Of a stretch of DNA of 64,000 nucleotides, positions 57,999 through 64,000 are shown in pieces. Position 1 is the first letter of the stretch. Each line of letters starts with the position of its first letter. Made by a program: the position numbers and the translations under genes. The notes below the pieces were generated by a model. The model saw only the letters and a list, made by a program, of their open reading frames with translations, did no database searches and was not told the origin of the DNA. The stretch is from Rhynchopus sp. YZ270_cl-10 (lineage: Eukaryota; Euglenozoa; Diplonemea; Diplonemida; Diplonemidae), in the NCBI GenBank assembly GCA_964035575.1, contig OZ037890.1:310001-374000 (forward strand). The letters run 5' to 3'.

Positions 57999-59778
57999 AT
58001 CGCAATAAGGGTTTCCTTTGTGGACCCGTTTCTTTGGAGGAGTGGGGGGGTTTGTTAAAGTGGTAAAATGTTGGTGTGGCTGACCCCAAAATAGCAGAAA
58101 ATAGCACCCCCCCTTCAGCCACACCAATGCTGTTGCATATGTCATCTATTCTACTGAATAGAAGGTTTTCGCTCATATCTTAATTAAGATCTTTTGTAAT
58201 CCATGTGAATAGAAGGTATAATAAGGTACACTGAATGTACTAAAAATGAAAAAACAACCCATGTAATAATACCCGCATGGGTGAGCTTTCAGGTGAGGGG
58301 ACATCGGCACATCACAGTCCCTACAATACGTGATCGCGTACAAATCGCGAGGAAATCTAACCATATCTCATAGAAATTGGGGAGCTTTGTAGAAAAGAAA
58401 CAGCGGACCAGATCCTCAGTGGGCGGCGGACTTCTGCAAAAAGACACCTCCTTTTGATCAGATGAAGGATGAAGGCAGGCGCTATGTGGGGGGATAGCGT
58501 AGGTCGATCGAGATGTGAAAGAGAGAGGGAGAGAGGGTGGCATTTCTTTGTCCAATCACGTTTGCAAAAGAAGAAGAATTTTTGAAGGAAAAAAAACTCA
58601 ATTTGAGTGAGTACACAATGCAAAAACAAAACTCGTCTTCGGGGAGGAAGACGCATGGGGCATTGCATCACCCCTTCCACCTTGTCATACTTTGTGCCAG
58701 GGGGCCCAATAGGGAGAGGAAATCCTTGGATTTTTTTTTTTGCGTTGGACTGGGACTCCTGCACTCCTATTCAAAGACAACACGGCGGACTAGTCAGGGG
58801 AACTAGTCGAAATGACTAGTGTTTTACGACTCCAGTAACACTACTAGTTTAGCACTGGTTGTTACAACTGGTAGTTCCACTGACTAGTCCGCCGTGAAGG
58901 TGTAGGGGTGGGATATAACCTCACCGACATTTAACACGTATGCCAGCACACGGACACATGAAGATTAAAAGAAAAGGAGAAAAAACGGGGGAGGGAAAAG
59001 GGGGGGGTTTCGAGAGATTTGCAACTTTCCGTTTCATAGCGGGGTTGTGTAGCATGTTGTAACCACGTCGCAGCCATTGTCTGGAAAGCCAAAAAAAAAT
59101 CCGAAACGAAAATCATTTTACGACCGGATCTTACCCCTTTAGATCCGCCCCTTGGTTTTATATTTGGAACCTTTTGTTGAAATGCATAAAAAGAGAAGTG
59201 TGCAAACGCCTCACCGTTCATTGGTAGACGCAGGCTAAAAAAAAAATAGAACCAAAAATGAATAATGCAATTCCTTCATGAGGGCTTGATTCCCCTTGTG
59301 GGTTACCACAATTGTATGTTGGGGGGTCTTTTTTGTCGACAATCGCCTAAGAACCCGATTGGGGAACCTAGGGTCTGTACTCAATGTTGGTTGAAGCCTT
59401 TTTTTGTATTTAGGGAAGCCCGGGTTTGCGAAGGATAAAGGGGTATTCAGCCACAAAACACTGGAGCGCACACACAACTGAGAAAAGAGGAGGAAGAAAA
59501 AGTCTGAAGGCTCAGATGATTTCACTTTTTTTTTCATATTTTCTCCACAAGAAAAACAAACAAACAAACAAACAAACAAAAACCAGAACGGGTGTTTTTT
59601 TTTGGATACTATTAAGATTTACGTTTGGGTCCCCCCACTATACTTCCTCACCCTTTTTTACTAAGAGCAATACCCTTCAACTACCTGCAAACCCCCACAG
59701 TACAAAAAAAAAACACAGGGTTTTTTTACAAAATTTATTTTCCTTTGAAAAAAAAAAAATCTCTCCCACACCCATCCT
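57999..59778. other. Spacer with two inverted-repeat elements
   Basis: 58072-58126 is a palindrome with TGGTGTGGCTGA ends, 74 bp upstream of the multi-exon gene's start codon. 58781-58896 is a 116-bp inverted-repeat element (CACGGCGGACTAGTCAG / CTGACTAGTCCGCCGTG) with internal ACTAGT repeats. An AGTGC module is at 59197-59236. (CAAA)n is at 59556-59583. No gene seen. Confidence 0.6.
58781..58896. mobile_element. 116-bp MITE-like element rich in ACTAGT
   Basis: Ends CACGGCGGACTAGTCAG and CTGACTAGTCCGCCGTG are exact reverse complements, with a second pair GGGAACTAGT / ACTGGTAGTTCC inside and a centre carrying GACTAGTGTTTTACGAC and ACTACTAGTTTAGCA. No clear target duplication. Confidence 0.78.
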
Positions 59779-60741
59779 CTACTGCAACCACTTCCAGTAC
59801 GACGTTCTACCTGGATTCCATGTCGCCACCACTAGGTCACCATTTGGAAGAAGCATCGCATCGTGTGGGTGGAGGTGCCCTTCGTCCCCGAGAAGCGCTG
59901 AGACGTTGACGACAGAGAGAACGGTGTTTGTTTTGTCAAGAATTGCGACGGGGCCTGTCAGGTCGGGGACGACTGCCATGCCATCCAGGGCTGGGTACAT
60001 CCGAATATTGCAAACCCTTGTAATATCCGGCATCGTAACATTCGACACATAATCGAACACATCCGGCGACTCTCCGTCATATTTGAAGTATTGCAGTCTA
60101 TGGTTTTCCCTATCGCTTACGACAAGAAGCTCATTGCGTGGATCATAGGTGATTCCATGGCAGGTCTCAAACTTTCCATTTGTAGTACCACGACCACCGT
60201 ATGATATGTTCGTGTACACCCCGTCTCTGGTGAACACATAGACGAAGTTGCTCCCGTAGCCGTCCGCGAGGTAGATGTACTTGCTCTTCGGGGGGACCGC
60301 AAACCAGGTCGGGCGGTAGCTGGTTTGGCTGCTGTTCTGGCCGAAGTAGCCGGAGACCTGCCATATGATGGTTCCGTTGAGCGTCGTCTTCGACAGCACC
60401 TTATCATTGTTTGCGTGATACAGATATTCCACACCATCTTCATCCAACACCTTCAACCCATGAGGGGTGCCACCGCAAAGAGCGTCTCCCCCTTTGTCCA
60501 TCCACTGCGGGTCCGTGCCGTCCTCAGCCCAACGTACCAAGCAGTGTTTGTCGGTCACATGGTCAGGTTCATATGTCAGATATAAGTTCCCAGCTTTATC
60601 TTGAGAATATCCATGGCAGTTTGTTGCGTTTGCTCCTTCAGGAAGCGCCATCTTACCAGGAACATATTGGTATTGGTACTTCCCTTGGCCACCGATGATC
60701 GGGGCGGTGGCGGTCACCAAGCAGGTGAATGCGAGTAACAT
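59779..60741 (-). CDS. Secreted NHL-repeat beta-propeller protein
   Basis: 320 residues, starting MLLAFTCLVTATAPIIGG (signal peptide). The ATG is 12 nt after the acceptor CCTCTCCACTTCCACAG on the coding strand. The mature protein is a run of NHL-type blades: NLYLTYEPDHV, GLKVLDEDGVEYLYHAN, YIYLADGYGSNFVYVFTRDG, HGITYDPRNELLVVSDRENH with RLQYFKYDG, and HDAMLLPNGDLVVATWNPGR near the end. His residues in NCHGYS, GTPHGL, ETCHGI and HPHDAM recur at blade starts, as in the lyase half of peptidylglycine alpha-amidating enzymes, where such His bind zinc. I therefore suspect a PAL-like or related secreted enzyme, but a plain binding propeller is possible. No transmembrane helix; N-glycosylation sites present. 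Confidence 0.83.
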   Translation of the reverse strand: MLLAFTCLVTATAPIIGGQGKYQYQYVPGKMALPEGANATNCHGYSQDKAGNLYLTYEPDHVTDKHCLVRWAEDGTDPQWMDKGGDALCGGTPHGLKVLDEDGVEYLYHANNDKVLSKTTLNGTIIWQVSGYFGQNSSQTSYRPTWFAVPPKSKYIYLADGYGSNFVYVFTRDGVYTNISYGGRGTTNGKFETCHGITYDPRNELLVVSDRENHRLQYFKYDGESPDVFDYVSNVTMPDITRVCNIRMYPALDGMAVVPDLTGPVAILDKTNTVLSVVNVSALLGDEGHLHPHDAMLLPNGDLVVATWNPGRTSYWKWLQ

Positions 60742-60836
60742 AACGGAGCGCTCTGTGGAAGTGGAGAGGTGGAGGGAGGTGTGGGGGAGAGGAGGAAAAG
60801 ATTGTAAAAAAAAAAAAAAAAAAAGATGAACGTAGG
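60742..60836. promoter_or_regulatory. Pyrimidine tract and acceptor upstream of the NHL gene
   Basis: On the minus strand a run of T followed by CTTTTCCTCCTCTCCCCCAC and then CCTCTCCACTTCCACAG ends 10-12 nt before the ATG. This is an exemplary 3' splice (likely trans-splice) acceptor. Comparable tracts precede the genes starting at 11188, 21788, 36295 and 55051. Confidence 0.6.
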
Positions 60837-61807
60837 CAGGGGTCGCGCTAACTTGCTACCGACTACCGTAGATTTTTGGCGATTTTGCTCGGTACGTTTT
60901 TTTTTTGCAAACCGGGGTTTCCTTACTAAAACCGGGGAAACTCATATTTCATAGTAAAGGTACCATAGCGTGTTTTTGCACACACATGTGACCCCACCGT
61001 GGAGAGCAATAGGCTCGTACAATCAAAAGAAAGCAGAGAAAAGGGAAAAGAAAAAAAGACAAAAGTTGGGTACCGTGCGCCTGCGGCGCTACCTATTGTT
61101 CTTAGTCAAGAACACCACAATTTCATCTGAAGCTGGGTTTTCAGACTTGAAAATGACCCTTCTTTACGAGAATCGGCAGTCTCGAAAAGTGCACAGGAAT
61201 AAAAAATGGTAAAAACTTAAATACCGAAAACTCGTCCATTTTTCCAAAATGACCCCATCACTTTCTGCAATTGCACCGCATCGGACGATGCGATCAACAA
61301 AAACGCCCAAAACGTCTCCCCTTTTTCGTGATCTGGGAACATGCTTGCAGGGGTTTCCTTACTAAAACCAGAGAATCGCATATTTCATAGTAAGGGTACT
61401 TAGAGTGTTTTTGCACACACATGTGACCCCACCGTGGAGAGCAATAGGCTCGTACAATCAAAAGAAAGCAGAGAAAAGGGAAAAAGAAAAAGACAAAAGT
61501 TGGGTACCGTGCGCCTGCGGCGCTACCTACTGTTCTCAGTCAAAAACACCACAATTTCATCTGAAGTTGGGTTTTCAGACCTGAAAATGACCCTTGTTTA
61601 AGAGTACGGGTTCATATTTTGTGAAAATTTAAGTCACTAAAATTTTGTCCATTTTTCCGTATATGCCCCACCACAGCCTGGGATTGGCTCGGAAATGCCA
61701 CAAAACACTGTTTTTTTACCCCGTAGTGCACAGCTGTTTCAGGTACGTTTTTTGGTACCGTTTTTCCATTTTTTCGCCGATTTTCCCCAAAATTAGCGCG
61801 ACCCCTG
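60837..61807. mobile_element. hAT-type non-autonomous element, 971 bp, intact ends
   Basis: CAGGGGTCGCGCTAA at the left end and TTAGCGCGACCCCTG at the right end are perfect 15-bp inverted repeats, flanked by an exact 8-bp duplication AACGTAGG (60829-60836 and 61808-61815). The interior contains a tandem duplication: about 60950-61150 and 61385-61590 share TTTTTGCACACACATGTGAC, CCCACCGTGGAGAGCAATAG and ACCGTGCGCCTGCGGCGCTA. The right 220 bp closely match the right part of the element at 12838-13711 (TTAAGTCACTAAAATTTTGT). No transposase. The perfect ends suggest recent insertion. Confidence 0.94.
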
Positions 61808-61815
61808 AACGTAGG

Positions 61816-63410
61816 CCTCTCATTTTGCTTGGTCCATCTTGAAAGATGTTGCGATATTTTTTGTCATTTTTTTGTTTTGATTTTGTTGGAATAGTGTCAA
61901 AATTTGACAATGATCCGCTTCCGAGGGGGTTTTTTTTTGGGGGGGCGTAGTCGTAAAGTAAAGCTTCGACAAATCACCGTTGTCAAAAAAAAAAAGAGAG
62001 AAAAAAAACCCGTGTATGGCGCGATTGAAGCGCGGGTTTTTACAAAAGTCTTTACAAAGTGTTCACAGGGTGAACTTTGAAAGAGAAAAAAAAATAGTGA
62101 GACAGGTTATTTTTTCGTATGAACCAATGTCCTCCCGGACTGAGGCAGGTAATTGCTTTACAAAACCAAAAAAAAAAAAAAAAAAAAAAATCAGAATTTT
62201 TGGCTATTTTTGAATTAAAAAAATCGAACAGTGTATCGTTGCCTTTTTTTCCTTTTGGTTTGAAACCTTTTTGATTGTTTCGTGCAGACCTCCAAGGAGA
62301 TGTACTGCACGGAAAAAATCACTTCTTTTTTTATTGTGCAACATCCACTTTCGTTTTTCGTTTCTTTGAAAACTTGGTTGTAATAGTGGAGACACCCGGA
62401 GGATGAACTCCATTATATTTTATTTCTTCGTTGGGTGCTTTGAAAAATGGGGTAAAATTAGTGTAGACACACACACACACACACACACACAGATGTGCCT
62501 CACTGTTAGTAGCCGTGTTTTGTCAGCAAAAAAATCAAATGATCAATATTTTCAATCGAAAGATGGAGTTTTGACAGCGTCGTCTCCTCTTTTTTTTTTT
62601 TTTGAATAAAAAATCTTTTGTTTTTTTTTGTTTTTTTTTTGCAAATAAAAAGCGCTGAAACGTGTCTACCATCTTCAGAGCATCCTCCATTGGCGATGCG
62701 AGGACTCTAGATGAGGAAACCGCCACCTTCGAATCCATTTGGAGTGTGTGCTCCTGAAGCGATGAATCGGGTCACGAATCAGTCACAGATAAATATTAAA
62801 CAAGTATCTCAACATAATATTGTGCTTTCAATAAATTGATAGCATAGGAAGAGGGATCAAAAAAGGTTACCGTCTTTCTTTTTGTGTAGTATGTTTTGCA
62901 AAACGTAAAGTAAAGTAAATATTTCATAAAAAAAAGGGGGGGAGAGAATAAACTTAACCCCCTCTCACTGTGCTCAATCACTGAAAAAGAGTAGTTGAAA
63001 CGTGTTGAAACGCATTTCATACAAAAAATAAATAAAGAGCAATAACAGGCATCACAAGGTCTTTAATAGACCATGTCCCTTGCCTATCTTGGTGTAGTAA
63101 TCTCTTCCTCAACGACGCACAAAACGTTTTCCCTTTTATTTGAAAACTTGAAATAACAAAAATGAGATCAAATGAAATATTTTCTCAAGTTGAAAAGCAA
63201 AAGGTAGTACAGCAGAGATGTCGGACTCATCTCTAAAAAACAAAAACAAAAACAAAAAAACACATAAAAAAGAAACTGGAGCTGCAACTACCGCACCACC
63301 GCAGCAAAAAAAAAAAAGGTAGAATTAACAGGGTACGAGACACAAAAAAGGGTGTAAACACGGTTGGGGGCAGGGAGGGAAACACTTACACGATAAATTC
63401 ACAGTCACAT
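61816..63410. other. Gene-free spacer
   Basis: A/T-homopolymer-rich, with an AGTGTAG-stem module at 62366-62416, a truncated copy merging into (CA)n at 62439-62491, and GTAGTTGAAACGTG / AACGCATTTCA at 62988-63020, which resembles 23268-23298. I see no gene. Confidence 0.55.
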
Positions 63411-64000
63411 TCAGTTACGTGGGGGGAAGCCCTTGGAGGCATAGAGACTCTTGCCTGCAGCATCGTAGTAAGTGACACGCACTGCAGTCTCGTTCATGGT
63501 GAGGGATGCGAAGCCTCCGTCGGCACCGAAGGTGTGGTCAGAGTCCATTTGGAACTCCATGATGCCCTTGGGGAGGGAGCTGGTGTGCGAAGGCTTGTAG
63601 CAGCACTCCTTGCCCGCACCCGAGAGTGTGAAGAAGATGCCCTTCTCCTCAAAGTGCCCCAGGCAGTGGTCGTGTCCCGCAAGGAACGCCGTCACGTTGT
63701 GCTGCTGCAGCAGTGGCAGCACATCGCGGATCAGCTCCGCAGTGGGCCCGTGCGAGCACTGCGAGTACACAGGGTAGTGTGCAGACACAAACAGGTAGTC
63801 AGCCGTCGACGCCTTCAGCTCACCCTCCAGCCACGTCATCTGGTCGTCTGCTGCCTGCTGGTCCGGTGGGCCAGTTCCCTTCACAAACTCCCCTGTCACC
63901 TCGTCTCTGTAGCTCATCCCACTCAGAATCACAGAGTCCAGGTAGATGACCTGCACCTTCACCGTCTTTCCAGAGTCTCCTGTGAACGAGTCGGAGAAGG
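63411..64000 (-). CDS. ACP5: Tartrate-resistant (purple) acid phosphatase type 5, C-terminal part
   Basis: The frame is open from base 64000 to the stop at 63411-63413, so the N-terminus lies beyond the right edge; the first readable residues are FSDSFTGDSGKTVKVQVIYL. The pattern follows the type 5 acid phosphatase fold: a VQVIYLDSVILSG strand, a QMTWLEGELKAS helix, YLFVSAHYPVYS (metal-ligand His), SHGPTAELIRDVLPLLQQHN, VTAFLAGHDHCLGHF (the GHDH metal ligands) and FFTLSGAGKECCYKPS, ending with VRVTYYDAAGKSLYASKGFP. Such enzymes use a Fe/Fe or Fe/Zn centre to hydrolyse phosphomonoesters, usually secreted or lysosomal. The first metal-binding motifs are outside the window, so activity cannot be judged. 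Confidence 0.93.
   Translation of the reverse strand, partial: FSDSFTGDSGKTVKVQVIYLDSVILSGMSYRDEVTGEFVKGTGPPDQQAADDQMTWLEGELKASTADYLFVSAHYPVYSQCSHGPTAELIRDVLPLLQQHNVTAFLAGHDHCLGHFEEKGIFFTLSGAGKECCYKPSHTSSLPKGIMEFQMDSDHTFGADGGFASLTMNETAVRVTYYDAAGKSLYASKGFPPRN

Overview
The window looks like nuclear DNA of a unicellular eukaryote. The evidence is eukaryote-only families (ARV1, MEPCE/Bin3, a GT61 glycosyltransferase, acid ceramidase, tartrate-resistant acid phosphatase), four candidate GT-AG introns in one gene, signal-peptide and membrane proteins with Pro/Thr stalks, many DNA transposons, and GC-rich genes set in AT-rich spacers full of homopolymer runs. Every convincing coding region lies on the minus strand across all 64 kb, and many start codons sit a few to about 50 bases after a pyrimidine tract ending in AG. 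Long same-strand gene arrays with such acceptors are the signature of Euglenozoa (polycistronic transcription with spliced-leader trans-splicing). A diplonemid-like euglenozoan is my best inference, but no spliced-leader gene, rRNA or tRNA is visible to prove it.

Layout, left to right (all genes minus strand). Positions 1-3180 hold the N-terminal 1060 residues of a giant secreted repeat protein that runs off the window. Then come an ARV1 homologue (3437-4078) and an unrecognised Glu/Gly-tract protein (4175-5638) with a DNA transposon inserted exactly at its start codon. Positions 8369-11188 encode the first member of a surface-protein family. 11.2-20.5 kb is a repeat field with an intact hAT-type element, a 570-bp-arm palindrome and a second nested palindrome. 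A short family member is at 20508-21788. 21.8-27.6 kb is spacer with a 990-bp three-part satellite. The largest family member is at 27636-31544. 31.5-35 kb is spacer with a 922-bp inverted-repeat element. Next are acid ceramidase (35030-36295), an hAT transposase relic nested in another element (36691-37943), MEPCE/Bin3 (38094-39038), a tandem pair of family members (40286-41983 and 43355-46462), GT61 (46895-49114), a DUF3592-type membrane protein (50400-51971), a saccharopine-dehydrogenase-like oxidoreductase (53573-55051), a multi-exon gene of unknown function (55383-57998), an NHL-propeller secreted protein (59779-60741), a second intact hAT-type element (60837-61807), and the C-terminal part of a purple acid phosphatase (63411 to the right edge).

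The biological theme is the secretory pathway and cell surface. Five genes encode type I membrane proteins built from beta-propeller-like domains, usually with a Pro/Thr-rich stalk, a transmembrane helix and a short tail. Three of them share a juxtamembrane G-P-F motif. Two adjacent members share blocks of 535 bp (apparently identical) and 503 bp (nearly identical) around a strongly diverged 299-bp block, a mosaic pointing to gene conversion or diversifying selection.

The most unusual feature is in the spacers. At least seven families of short (about 30-85 nt) modules recur. Most can form a hairpin with a conserved outer stem and a variable interior, they sit beside poly(A)/poly(T) runs, and in every readable copy of the directional families they have the same orientation relative to the genes. 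They may be small-RNA-derived retroposons or processing elements of a polycistronic transcript.
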